Part shown: piece after piece, positions 38,374-49,910 of the stretch
How the letters are laid out: each line of letters starts with the position of its first letter
Position numbering within the stretch: position 1 is the first letter of the stretch
Assembly: GCA_043228905.1 (NCBI GenBank)
Contig: JBHGNT010000001.1
Coordinates: forward strand, 5,642,001-5,706,000
Source of the DNA: Azolla caroliniana
Lineage: Eukaryota; Polypodiophyta
DNA: 64,000 nucleotides
Direction of reading: 5' to 3'
The notes under the pieces: model-generated
Seen by the model: only the letters and a program-made list of their open reading frames with translations
Told to the model about the DNA's origin: nothing
Databases searched by the model: none
Position numbers and translations under genes: made by a program

Positions 38374-39118
38374 TGTTAGGATTTTGTCCCTCATAATGGG
38401 AGAAGTCGGTTGTTGATTGGGAGAATCGGCAATTGAAATCTGGTCGGTCGGCCAAATCAACTAGAGAGAGAGAGAGAGACGAGTTGGAGTCTGACTATAT
38501 TGGATGGATGATCCAAGTGAAAGACTAGCCTGACTAGTTGGTCCGACCTGATGATCAAAGACAAGGCCGACTAGTCAGACCGACCAGATGGTCGATGACA
38601 AAGTCTGCCAGTCATACCGATTGGATAGCCGACACAAGAGTCGGCGAGTTAAATCTATGGTCTGTTGACTTGTGGGTCAGAGACTCGAGTCGGGTCAATC
38701 GATCGATTAACTGCTATTATTATCGGTTAATAATAACTTATTCCCATGTATAGATATGTAGAGCTAGGGCAAACTTTATAGGAGGGTGTAGATGAAGTAG
38801 TAGAATGGTGTAGAGTGAGTATTGTAGTGCTACAGAGAGAAGGTAGGAGACAAGAGTGAAAGTGAGTGAGAGATGACAGAGTTTAGTGGAACTTGCCAAA
38901 ACCCTAAGGGTGTATTCTCCGTTTTCAGAGATTTGTGACCTTTCTCTTGTACTTCCCTCTCTTCATAGTGAAAGTCTGTTGGTCTTTGGTTTTCCCCTGT
39001 TATAACGCTTCCACATAAATCTTGTGTACTGTGTATTTGGTTGTTTTTCAGTCTTTTCTCTGTTTTGTGTATCATCAGAGTTTATTTTGCTTGTTGATTT
39101 ACGGTCCACAACGTAACA
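38374..39118 (+). mobile_element. Probable Copia 3' LTR (or solo LTR)
   Basis: The segment begins TGTTAGGATTTTGTCCC right after a purine tract (GTGAAGGGGGATTT) that looks like a polypurine tract, and ends ACAACGTAACA. Its 3' part has the layout common in plant Copia LTRs (GAACTTGCCAAAACCC, then CCACATAAATCTTGTGTACT). No PBS follows, so it reads as a 3' LTR. The flanking 5-mers (GATTT and CTCTT) do not match. No second copy was found in the window. Confidence 0.5.
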
Positions 39119-40400
39119 CTCTTCTCAAGCAATTGCAAAAACCTAATGTTGTATTGGTAAACAAGGTATTGATTAATCCATTGTCCATTGTGGGGTGCCT
39201 TTGAATCACCAAGAGCGCTTGATTTAAGAGTCCTTCATTCAAGAGTGTACCATGAAACTTTCATAGGAGACTTAATCTTGGGATCTTTTGGAGAGTTTTG
39301 TACTTCTTAAATTTGTTGTTAAAGTTAATAAAATTGTTTCTCATTGTTGGAGCTAGGATGGTAGTTTCTTATACTCTTGTTCCTTCTCGGCACTCATGTG
39401 TTGCAAGTTTTTGAGTAACCTTTAATTCTCTTGCTTTAGTTTCACAAATTTAGTTGAGGCGCTTTGTGGTGGGGTGCACATATATTCTAGCTCGGTAGGG
39501 TTCTCATGAAAAGAAGAAGAAGAAGAAGAAGACAAGGATTTCGATTCAAACAATTATGGGCAAAAACAAAAAAAAATTATCAACTCAAAACAAAATAGGG
39601 AAAATGATCTTTATTACACAAAATGCATGAGAGCTACAAGATCAGGTTGAAGATTGGTGTTGAGCTAGAATGTTTGACAATATTGAGATCTTCCCTATAT
39701 ACAATATTCCAACTTCAACGTCTTATATTTGCTTGCCACCTAGTTTGATGCATGCTTGCAACTTAGTGATCATATATTGCTAGCACACAAGGTGTAAAAG
39801 ACTATAATAATGATATATAACATGATAATGTACTAGTCAAGGTTCAAGGTGCATGCCAAGACTCAAGAGATTGTGGATTCAAGTCCCCCTTAAATGCAGA
39901 TACTAGATATCGCCCTTATTATGCCATTAGGGTAACCATCGGTCCATCTCCATAAGAGTACACATATACACACTTTGTGCATGTGCACATTGTCCTTTGA
40001 CTCCATAATTGATACAATGTTAGTAGATACGCCCAAAAGATACTATATGCTAGCAATGATGGTTAACATATTAATCACCTCTAAAAATTATGGGAACTTG
40101 TGATCTCTCAATTCTCTCAAGACAAGAAATCCAATGTTATGCAAAGTTGGGCATATGATTTGAAGGATACATTTGCTAAACAATAATATTTGATGGACAT
40201 AACCTAGTTTTTCCGCATCCCCACGAATGCCCACACTCAAACAAATCTAAGGTTGGTTAATATTGAACCTCAATTCCTTAAATAACCTATTTTTTGTCGC
40301 TAGAGTTTAAAATGAAGCCAAAATTATTATATGAAAACTTATGTACGGTAATCTAATCTATGGACTCCTTGGCAAATCCTTTGACTTTCAAATCTATGGA
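39119..40400. other. Repeat-derived intergenic sequence
   Basis: No supportable gene. It includes a (GAA)n run at about 39510-39532 and AT-rich sequence with stops in all frames. Confidence 0.4.
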
Positions 40401-41140
40401 CTAGGCATGACCACCAATTGCTTATGGCATGGACTACCATGATATATGATCATGCTTTATGCCCAAAATCTCTCTTTTAAGTATGTAGACAAAGTGATAG
40501 CCATCCATAGTTGGATCCTTCACAAAGAATGTGTATCAGTATGTAGACAATATGTGCCCTTTTTGTATAGATCTAGTAGAGATTGTTAAGCATTGTTTGT
40601 GGAGTTCTGGTTTTTTTATGGAAATATGGAAAAGAATCACAACATTGTTAATACCAATGTATCCTTGAGTAGTGTATATACATGGGGAGCGGTATTATGG
40701 GTGGTGGGTGGTACAAGATAAACCAATTGTATATGAACAAGAGGAAGTTGTAGATGTTATTGCTATGATACATGATTTGATGCAAAAAACATTGATACCT
40801 TTAAATCCACAAATAGAGACCGATAAACCTGAAATATGGTAATTGGTAAGTAGTATCACAATTTGGTATATTTGGAAGGTTTTATGTTTGAAGATATTTC
40901 AAAATGTGACTAAAAGACTTGCCCAAATAAATTATGGGATTTTGATGGAGATTGTGCATAATCTCATAGGTTCTTTGGATAATATAAAAGGTATTATGCA
41001 ATAGGCATAGCTCAAATGATTGGAGTTTCATGCCACTTAGGACCGAGGCATGTTTTTCTAGATGGAATTTTGATCAGGTGGAGTGGTTCTACTATACACC
41101 GAAGTAATTTTTAAACCAATAGTTAGAACTTAGAATTTAG
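40400..41140 (+). pseudogene. LINE remnant with zf-RVT zinc-binding motif
   Basis: At 40550-40680 one frame reads MCPFCIDLVEIVKHCLW, then FFMEIWKRITTLLIP. This is the CxxC...E.v.HCLW.....W signature of the LINE zf-RVT domain. After a stop it continues as WGAVLWVVGG, and further on IWYIWK. It is related in layout to the minus-strand remnant at 16020-16800. Confidence 0.6.
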
Positions 41141-41879
41141 AAAAGAAGGAGCTCATTACTGAAAGTATAGCCTTCGGGCGTTTCTTAATACTAATTTAAT
41201 ATCTTTTTTGGGGAAAAAAGAAAAAAAAGAATGTGTATCAACACCGAGCAATAGGATCGGTGCATGATTATGTTAAGATTATTATATTTTGACTTACTAG
41301 TGTTTTCAAAAGCAATCAAACTTTATTATTTATGAGTATATTCCTTTTATTAAAGCCCATAATAAATATATATAGAGTACTCGTAAACCTACTAAATTTA
41401 AAAAATTGGGACTCTTCTTCTTCGTTAAAATCACCTTGGAAAAGTATAACTATGTACACATGTACACCTAGTTGAGAATTGGGGCCGCCCTTTTGCCCCA
41501 TAATAATCATACTGATTTCTATGGTTGAGAAATGTTGCTCACTTTATGGCCACATGCCTATGTGGCATCTATTTTTTGGAGAAAATATGTAATATTTTGT
41601 TGAGCTTTACCATCATGGTTTGCCTCGCTTCCTCTAATCACATGATATGTGTGCAAAGGTCTTAATTATTATCTTTATATGTGACGTTTGGCTAGAGTTC
41701 GCTTAACTGCATAATGTATATTGCCTTAAGTTGTCAATGTTGTTAGAGGCTCCAATATGAGTGAAAAAGACCTTATGCATTATTATGGTCCCTTGTTTAA
41801 GACACCATAGAGGAATCTCAGAGTGGGTCCTAAAGTAGTAGTTAGGAGATGGTGAAATATGGAGGCCACAACACCTCCC

Positions 41880-41910
41880 CCTCCCCTCACCCCCCCCCCC
41901 CCCCCACCCC
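41880..41910. repeat. Poly-C run
   Basis: About 17 consecutive C within CCCCTCACC...CACCCC. This is simple sequence upstream of the BPA1-like gene, with no coding evidence. Confidence 0.9.
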
Positions 41911-42233
41911 ATCAAAATAAAATGACAAGATCTGAAAGGTACAAAAGATTTGTCACATTTGGTAGGGTGCATGGTGCATTAGATGGGCCAATAAACTCTT
42001 TATTCCTCCAAAGGGGCACCCTAAGTTTCAATCACCGACTCTAGTAAGTGAAATTCTTTATTTCTCGAATGCTCTCGTTGAACCGGGTGGTTTGGTAACG
42101 ATGTTGGGCAAGTAAATGGTCGAGGGTCGTGTCTCCTTGGTGTCCATGATATGTGCGCTATTCTAAGACGATGTATGTATGTATGTTTCGAGAAATGAAG
42201 GGTAGTTTTCATGTTTGGGGGGGGGGGGGACAA

Positions 42234-42365
42234 ATATGTATGTAAATGAATGTGTGAGGAGAGGGGGACATTCCTGGAAATACAGGAAAGCTCATTTGTA
42301 TGTAAATGAATGTGTGAGGAGACACTGTGAGGGGGGCATTCGTGGAAATACAGGAAAGCTCATTT
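42234..42365 (+). repeat. Tandem duplication (63-68 bp, two copies) upstream of BPA1-like gene
   Basis: TGTATGTAAATGAATGTGTG, then AGGAGA, ending in a GGAAATACAGGAAAGCTCAT block, occurs at 42237 and again at 42297. The second copy has an 8-base insertion (CACTGTGA). It lies about 300 bases before the ATG at 42670. A poly-G run (42219-42229) precedes it and a CT tract (42397-42415) follows. Confidence 0.9.
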
Positions 42366-42396
42366 TTACAACATATAACAGTTTTTTTTTATTACT

Positions 42397-42415
42397 CTCT
42401 CTCTCTCTCTCTCTC
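42397..42415 (+). repeat. (CT)n tract, likely in 5' leader
   Basis: CTCTCTCT run about 250 bases before the start codon of the BPA1-like gene, followed by further pyrimidine-rich sequence. Such tracts are common in plant promoters and leaders. Confidence 0.8.
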
Positions 42416-42669
42416 TGTTCTGGATCTGTCTGTCTGCCTGTAAAGGCTCAATTGAAAAAGAATTTCTTTATATGTATATATATATACTTATGCCCTTCTC
42501 TTTCTCTTTCTCTTCTCTGCATTCACGCCAATATCTCACAACTCATTCATTCACCACCACCACCACTACTGCTTCTTATTATTACGGTTGCATCCACTCC
42601 TTGCAATTCCCTTACTCTCTCTGATCTGATCTACATTATTTATTACGGTTAAAATTCAGTGGATCAATC

Positions 42670-43890
42670 ATGAAGGGCTACACTGTTCAAGTCAACAATG
42701 TCTCACCTCGAGCATCAATCCGAGATCTACGGAATTTCTTCTCGTTCTTGGGTAGGATCGCACATATCGATGTTTCTCCCAGGTATATAACACACATATA
42801 CATGTGTGAAATCTTGATCTGTGTAATTGTGTCGAGTTCTTACTTCATTCCTTTTCTGTATGTTTCTTCGACTTGGCTTATGGATTTGAATGTTATGCTA
42901 TAAGTACAGAGATGGACATGATAATCGATCTCAAGTTGCCCTTGTTACCTTCAAAGACAAGGAATCTCTTGAAACTGCGCTGCTTCTCTCTGTAAGATTG
43001 ATTGATTGATTTTATTTACTCTCTCCCTCTCCTCTCTCTTTCTGATGATCTGTTTATATCCCAACATATTATGTTCTTGTAAGATTCACATTTATAATAA
43101 TCTGTTGTGAAAATATGCAAACAAATTAGGGTTCCACAATCGTAGATCAACCCGTGTCTATTGTGTCACTCCAACACGATATGGATCAAGAAGTGGGATG
43201 GGCAGAGGCCGAATTACACGGCCATGACAGCAGGGTATATACAACCTTCAATTATTAGTGTTCTCACCATCAATCAACCACATTAAAAACCTACATCTCA
43301 TTTTGTTGCATCATTTTATAATATCCTTCAATGTCTCAGTACATTTAAAACAAATCATGGTGATGATCTTCTTCTATCTATAGGTGGACGCCTCCGGTAA
43401 CCCTAACCCTATAAGTCCCGTGATTACGACTCGAGCCCAAGACATTGTGGCCAACATGCTATCCAAGGGACATATCCTCACAAGAGATGCCGTGAGCCGA
43501 GCCAAATCTTTCGATGAGAGGCGTCAAATCAGTGCTAACATGGCCATGGCCTCGGCCCGAGATCTCTCATCCTTAGACAAGTCTGGTTCAACCATCGGAT
43601 TGTCGGGACGGCTCAATGCGGGCGCTTCTATCATAAACATGACCGCCCAATCGATCAACGAGAGGTTTCACATTGCCGAGCGCACGTGGTCCGTGTACTC
43701 GTATGCCCAACAAGGCGCGAAATGCGCGGGGACCACACTCGTGAATAACAAGATGGTGCAATCGGGAAGCTCGTGGGTTAGTGGTGCATTCTATAAGGTC
43801 GCCCAAGCCGCGGGAAATGTGGCTTTATACGGTGTCAAGGACAAGCTCAACTCTTCGGAGCTGCCCAAGGTGTCGAGGGCCAAAGTGTGA
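42670..43890 (+). CDS. RRM protein, binding partner of ACD11 1 (BPA1)-like
   Basis: Plant-specific RRM proteins of the BPA1 family bind the lipid-transfer protein ACD11 and act in cell-death and stress control (family knowledge). Exons 42670-42782, 42910-42991, 43130-43234, 43384-43890, summing to 807 nt (268 aa). The RRM occupies residues 1-78: YTVQVNNVSP (RNP2-like), SIRDLRNFFSFLGRIAHIDV, then QVALVTFKDKESLETALLLS (RNP1-like, with the aromatic positions weak, as is usual in this family). The C-terminal part is the family's own region, with ARDIV-like AQDIVANMLSKGHILTRDAV and GLSGRLNAGASIINMTAQSI. The last exon is noticeably richer in GC than the surrounding DNA. The start is the first ATG after the leader. 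Confidence 0.88.
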
Positions 43891-44987
43891 AATTACCACA
43901 TGAAAAAAACCCACATAGTCATGTTAAAAAATGTGCATTGAACCAAGACAACATCGGAAGTATTATGAGAAGTTTGTATACTATAACTAATATTGCATGT
44001 TGAACCGAATCATACTAGCGGTACAAACATCTAATTCATTTTGAGATTGGCCAAGCCACAAGTCGGTGATGAAATACATAAGTGTGATAGTACTCCACAA
44101 CAACTTGACAAGTTCTTCGGGAATTAGATGTGGGACTTGTATTCTCCAAGTGTAAACTTTATTAATAATTGCTGAACCTTTTTCTTCGAGCTTCCCCTTG
44201 AGAACACATTGTTATATTGTACAATCATTTATTTGGCATCTTGTGGCCACATTTTATAATTTATTTATTTATTCAGATTTCTTAATAGAATTCTTTGTAG
44301 CTTTTTGTTGGATCCCAAAACTTGTGGGCTATATATATGCATCTTGCTGTCATGACTCATGATTTGTTTACACCAAGGCTTGCCGTCTCCAATGACTCAT
44401 CATACTCAAAAGTAGTTACATCTCTTTGAAGTCATTATAATTTTAACTCTTCATGTCATTAAGCATGAAAATTACCCCTTAATTCATCACGCTGAGGGCA
44501 TACTGCATTCATTGACCTAATATTAAACATTTCAATACCAATAGTCTCCAACACTTGTGAACTTATCATATCACATTGTTTTAGAAATTCTAATACCGAC
44601 AAGTTTCACACTTGCATATGTTTCATGCCATACCGACACTTGCACCATGATAACTAGAAAATAAGTAAAGAAAAGTTTGTAAAGTAGTATAATATCCTTT
44701 TCCCCTCTCTATGTACCATGTCACACACTTCATGAAAGTTTGTGTTTTTGGGAAAGCTTATTGCCATGATCATCAACTTAATGAAATATGTGCGAGAAAC
44801 TCTTAAATAAAAGGAACTCAAACGTTCAAAGGAATTGAAAAATGAGGCCATTTAATACTTTAAAGGGTAGAATTTACAATGACGAGGCTCCCCTTATAAC
44901 ATGTAGTGTAGTAAGGGTGGCTATTTATGAACAAATTAAAGTATATTATACTGTTTATATTTTTATTATTGGAAATACAAGCATCGT
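43891..44987. other. 3' flank of BPA1-like gene up to tRNA
   Basis: Presumed 3'UTR followed by AT-rich sequence. No coding region or recognisable repeat. Confidence 0.45.
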
Positions 44988-45071
44988 CCGACCTTAGCTC
45001 AGTTGGTAGAGCGGAGGACTGTAGTGGGTACTGTAATCCTTAGGTCGCTGGTTCGAATCCGGCAGGTCGGA
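44988..45071 (+). tRNA. tRNA-Tyr (anticodon GTA) with 11-nt intron
   Basis: Full cloverleaf: acceptor CCGACCT pairs with AGGTCGG (45064-45070), the D stem is GCTC/GAGC, the anticodon stem GAGGA/TCCTT, and the T stem GCTGG/CCGGC around TTCGAAT. The anticodon GTA is at 45021-45023. An 11-nt intron (45025-45035) follows position 37 and holds a TAC that can pair with the anticodon, as in other plant tRNA-Tyr precursors. The mature length is 73 nt. Internal A and B boxes are intact. A CAA triplet lies at 44978-44980, and a T run starts at 45072 as Pol III terminator. Confidence 0.96.
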
Positions 45072-45077
45072 TTTTTG
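45072..45077 (+). terminator. Pol III T-run terminator of tRNA-Tyr
   Basis: TTTTT follows the discriminator A directly, the usual Pol III stop signal. Confidence 0.8.
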
Positions 45078-45900
45078 CTTTTGGTTTTTGCAACTATCGT
45101 TATTACATTTGTCTAAGGCTCGCTTTTGACTTATCGAAAAAAACATAATAATTCGAAGCAAATGTTATCTCCAAGGTAAACCTCCGTCCATTTTGTGTTA
45201 TTTTGTTCGTTTGTGTGTGTTTTGTGCGAATTCTGTTGATCATCAATGGGTCGAGAAAAATTTTACAATATGCTCATTATTAATTGTTCTATGCAAGAAG
45301 GTATATATCGACGAATTAGTTACCATAATTCAATGTGGACTCGTTGTGCAAGAAAGAACATTGTAGCGATATAGTAAATTTTGGAAATGTGGGCGTGCCT
45401 TTCAGTTAGTGTCATATCGGTAAGTTTCCCATGTCATGCAACAAAAGGGAACCAATTTGTGCCAAGAAGTTGAGTTCCAATTTTCGAAGAACTCACTTTT
45501 TTAGTTTCTTTCGTTGCAAGGACTTTTGTACCATGTCCTCTTTTGTGGCTTCACTTGACTTGTTCACAACCTAAAGAGCATATCAATTTACTCTAGTACA
45601 AAATATAAAAAATAACAAGGAGTCACATTATTATCTCAACCCTACCAACTTTGAGCAAAACTAGTGTTTGCATTCCAACAAAAAGGAAACTTGGAACAAC
45701 GTTCTATTCTACAATAAAGTCTAGAGTAACTCCATGTTTGTATATGTTTTAACGGAGACGAAATTTGTAAACCGAGATGCCATGAACACTTAACACTTAA
45801 ATTGGATGAAATAAGGTTCTTCTTTTGAGTTGGTTTGTCATTCATTATGCTAGATTTGGAAAATGGTGGAGTTGTTCCTCATTTTGAATGGTATATGCCA
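45078..45900. other. Spacer between tRNA-Tyr and PPR pseudogene
   Basis: No coding sequence or repeat that I can support. Confidence 0.4.
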
Positions 45901-47420
45901 TTCCCCATGTCAGGGAGCCTATCGATGTCACAAGAATCTGTGAGAAAGGGTGTGAACTATGTAACCACATCTTGCATACATACCCACTAGTGCATTGCTA
46001 ATTAATACATCTTTCTCTAGAAATTCTTCCTTCTCAATCTCACCATGTAATTCTTTGCCTTTGTCTAATGCTCCTACAAGGCCACAAACACGCCTTCGAA
46101 ATTGAAAGGTAAGTCCCTTTGTTTGGAGAAAGACCCTTGCATTGCATCTGTCCAAAATAGTTCAATGCAATGCTTCTTCACCATGTCCATGGTGAGCATA
46201 TCCAGAAATTAGTACTGTCCAAGACACGATATCTTGAACTGGAAGCTTTTCAAACACACCTCGTGTGCTTCTATGAGTGCATCACACTTCGCACATGGAT
46301 CCCACCAATGAATGCATTTCCAACCAATATATCCGTTTCAAAAACACCTTCTCTATCAATCTCCTCATGTGTTTCTCTACCCTTTAAGACCGATCCAATG
46401 CCACCACAGGCTCATAAGGCACAAATAAAGGTGCTGGAGAGAATTCCTCATATTTCATTGACTCAAGACAGTTACATGCTTCTTTACCATATCCATGTTC
46501 CGCTATCCTCCGATAAGTGACGTTCATGATACTATATTTTGTAAGGGAAGCTCATCAAAGACTCACTGTGCTCATCCATGTTCACCATATTTGGCATACA
46601 TATCCACTAAATCAATTCCTAATGCTACATCCTTTTCAAGTAATCCCTCTTTTCAAAATCTTCACATGGACTGTTTGGCCTTGTTTTTCCGGCTACTAAG
46701 TGACCACAAGCTTTCAAAATAGCAAGAAAAGTGACAGAATTTGGCATGCAACCTTCATGTTGCATATGTTCGAAACAATACAATGCTTTTCTACCAATGC
46801 CCATGTTGGGCATATCCTGCAATTAATGCTGTCCATGATATTACATCCCAAGCTTCAAGCTCATCAAATATTTATGGTGGTTTCACAACCTTGTCCCATT
46901 TCCCATACATATCTATCAATGTGGTGGCAAGCAAAATATTCCTCTCCAACAACTTCTCATGGATAATTTGTGAATGTATAAATTTCTTCGTCTTTGCTTG
47001 ATGCCCCCTATGCTTCCACATGCTTTCAAGATACAAAGAAAGGTAACTGAATTGGGAAAGAGACCCTCCCGTCCCATCTGATCTAAACAGTTGAGCACTT
47101 CTTTACTAAGTCCACATTGGACATATCCTGTGATAAGTGATGTCCAGGAGACTACATCATGAATGGGATGTTGATCAAAGACTTATTATTGTGCCTTTCC
47201 AAGAACCCCACATTTGGAATATAGACTGATTAAAGCACTCCCCACAGAAACATCAGTTTCAAGAAACCCTCTTCTGAGGATATGAGCATTAATTTCTCTC
47301 CCTTTCCTCAGATCGATCCTTGAATAAGCCGACGCATTTTCTTGATACCTTTGGTGAAACCCTCTTCTTCGAGAGTGAACATGAATGGCTTTGCTCATAT
47401 CTCTGTGCAATGAGTTTTAA
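45900..47420 (-). pseudogene. Pentatricopeptide-repeat (PPR, PLS-type) pseudogene
   Basis: Minus-strand translations in changing frames show PPR units in order. First comes LETDVSVGSALISLYSKCG near 47240, then GREGLFPNSVTFLCILKACG near 47050. MQHEGCMPNSVTFLAILKAC lies near 46740 and LVDMYAKYGEHG near 46600. VFDELPLQNIVS is near 46540 and KDVLISNALVGMYARCG near 45990. These are hallmarks of plant PLS-subfamily organelle RNA-editing factors (VGSALIxMYxKCG, NxVTFxxxLxAC). Many stops and frameshifts and no start or E/DYW tail mean it cannot make a full protein. Copia element A inserted about 340 bases beyond its right edge. Confidence 0.8.
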
Positions 47421-47761
47421 AGAAGAGAACTTTCTTCATGACTCAGGTGATTGCAACAAAACTCTGCTTCTACTTAAGCATTCTCTTGACACCACACGCA
47501 ATAAGTTCAAATCTTAGCTCCTCATTGAGCGCTTTACTGATATATTGATGATTAGCTCGAATCCTATCTTCTCCTTGTCGTCCACTGCAAATGGTTTACA
47601 AACATTGGAATCTTGGCTCCTTCTCCTTTCCATACAGTCCAATGCAAACCTTTCAAAATCTTTGTCTTCATTTCGCTCTCCACGGAGGAGTTTCCATTTA
47701 TTGATATCTCCATATCTTATCATCATCTTCTCTATAATTTGTCTTCAAATCAAGACTGATG

Positions 47762-47962
47762 TGTTACAAATCGGTAGAATAGACAGCCAAGAGAATAGTT
47801 CGGTGAAGGGGTTGTATATCCTGCCACACTCTATGTCACAGAGGGGTTTTACTCTCACACACTCAAAAAAGGGGGAAAAGTAAAGTAAAGAGTAAACCAC
47901 TAGCACATGCCATTTTGGCCTTTTCACACTATGTGCATGTCTCTATGTACATATGTATAACA
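47762..47962 (-). repeat. 3' LTR of element A
   Basis: 201 bp with TG..CA ends (TGTTACAAATCGG to ATATGTATAACA on the plus strand). Relative to the partner LTR at 60649-60894 it lacks about 45 bp after GGTGAAG. The remainder aligns with scattered substitutions and small indels. Confidence 0.93.
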
Positions 47963-47980
47963 ATCTCCCACTAAAAGGCC
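47963..47980 (-). other. Polypurine tract of element A
   Basis: On the minus strand TTTTAGTGGGAGAT lies directly before the LTR start TGTTATAC, as expected for plus-strand priming in Copia elements. Confidence 0.75.
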
Positions 47981-47989
47981 TAAACTAAG

Positions 47990-49885
47990 AGTGCGAACAA
48001 TAGAAGGTTGAACTATACAAGGCCTATACCTCCCACTTGATGGGCATGTTACATAAGGCACTAGGTGATCCCCATCAAGTGGCAAGTTACAACAATGCCC
48101 CAATGCATCTTGTGGTAAGGCCTTGGTCAATGCATCTACGGCATTTTCTTGAGACACAACCTTCTCAAGGCTAATGCAACCATTACCTAAGCATTCATGA
48201 ATGAAATGGTATCGCACTCCAATGTGCTTGGTCTTTGCATGATATACTGGGTTCTTAGCCAAAGCAATGGCACTCTAACTATCACAAAACAATTTGGGTA
48301 CATGTTGAGGTATACCCATGTCACTAGGTAATCGAGACAACCAAATTGCTTCCTTACATGCCTCACTGGCTGCAACATACTCCACGTCTGTAGTTGACAA
48401 TGCGGCACATTCTTGGAGACGGGATCTCCAACCAATGGCACCTCCCATAATTTGAAAAATGTACGTTGAAGTATATTTCCTACTATCAGCACATCCACCA
48501 TAATCTGAATATGTGTATCCGATGATAGAGAGATCACCTCTACCCAAGCATAGACATTTATCTTTAGTGCCACTCAGATATGTCATTATCAACTTGAGTG
48601 CGTCCCAATGTTTCTTACCAGGATTTGACATGAATCGACTTATTGCTCCCATTGCAAAGGCAATATCTGGTCTACTAGCCACCATGGCGTACATGAGACT
48701 ACCAATCGCAGATAGATAAGGAACCTTGGTCATGGATTCCTTGTCCTCATCAGATGTGGGGCAATCACATATCCTCAGCTTTATATATGTAGGCAATGGA
48801 GTGCTCAACGGCTTTGCATTCTCCATATTAAACCTCTTGAGTACTTTAGATATGTACTCAACCTGAGACAAGTAAATGCATCGCTTACTCATATCACGAG
48901 TAATACGCATACCAAGAATATGTTTTGCATCTCCCAAATCTTTCATGTCAAAAGTCTGGCTCAAGTTTTTCTTCAACAAGGACAACTCACCCTTGTTTTT
49001 ACCAATGATAAGCATATCATCAACATAGAGTATCAACATAATGAAACTCTCATCTGAACATTTTTTCATATACAAACAAGGATCCTCATTGCTTCTAGTG
49101 CATCCCTGAGTCTTCATAAAAGCATCAAACTTTTGGTACCACAATCTTGGGGACTGCTTAAGCCCATACAAGCTCTTCTTGAGTTTACATACCAAGTGTT
49201 CTTTGCTTGAGACTTCATAAACTTCTGGTTGTTCCATATAGATCTCCTCATTAAGATCCCCATGCAAGAACGCAATCTTTACATCCATTTGGACTAATTC
49301 TAAGTCCTGAACAGCTAATGCAAGCAACATACGCAATGTAGTCATCTTAACTACAGGAGAGAAAATTTCATCAAAGGCAAGTCCTAGTTCTTGCTTGAAA
49401 CCTTTCGCTACCAAGCGTGCTTTGTACTTTGGAGAAGTTCCATTAGATGTATATTTATACTTGTAGACCCACTTGCATGGTAATGCTTTCCTACCCTTTG
49501 GCAAAGGTATTAAATCCCAAGTACCATTCTTATAAATATTGTATAATTCACTTTGCATGGCATGCTCCCACTTAGCATGATCAGTAGCCAACATAACTTC
49601 TTTATAGCAAGAGGGTTCGCCTGCATCTGTTAACATCACATAGTCCGCGAGCTTAGTAAGTGGCCTAGAGACACGAGTAGACCATCTCAATGGTTGTTGA
49701 ACCGGAGTCGGAATGTTTTCAGGTTGTACACATGCATCATCATTTTGAACATCCTCATATGGGTGAACATTTGTCGGACAGTTCGGCATGGGTGTGGAAT
49801 TATTCTTTTGCACACTAATAGAGGGTGTAACATCTTGAAACACCACTTTCCTCACTTTCACTTCCTTAATTGGTTGCTTATGCAT
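47990..49885 (-). pseudogene. Element A reverse transcriptase and RNase H
   Basis: The long 49885-48275 frame (536 codons) carries the Copia RT: WVYKYKY...YKARLVAKGFKQ, LVQMDVKIAFLHGDLNEEIY, KKSLYGLKQSPRLWYQKFD and the catalytic LYVDDMLIIG at about 49010-49030, then GSLMYAMVASRPDIAFAMG. RNase H follows (ATDVEYVAASEACKEAIWL). A TAG at about 48260 breaks the frame within KLFCDS-stop-SAIALAKNP; the same frame then runs on through KTKHIGVRYHFIHE. RT itself looks intact, but the polyprotein is broken on both sides. Confidence 0.9.
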
Positions 49886-49910
49886 AATTTTTTCATTGAA
49901 AATGACATCA

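Noticed and set aside
44988-45071. Possible tRNA pseudogene because of the extra bases in the anticodon arm
   Set aside because: The 11 extra bases fit the canonical intron site after position 37, and all stems pair.
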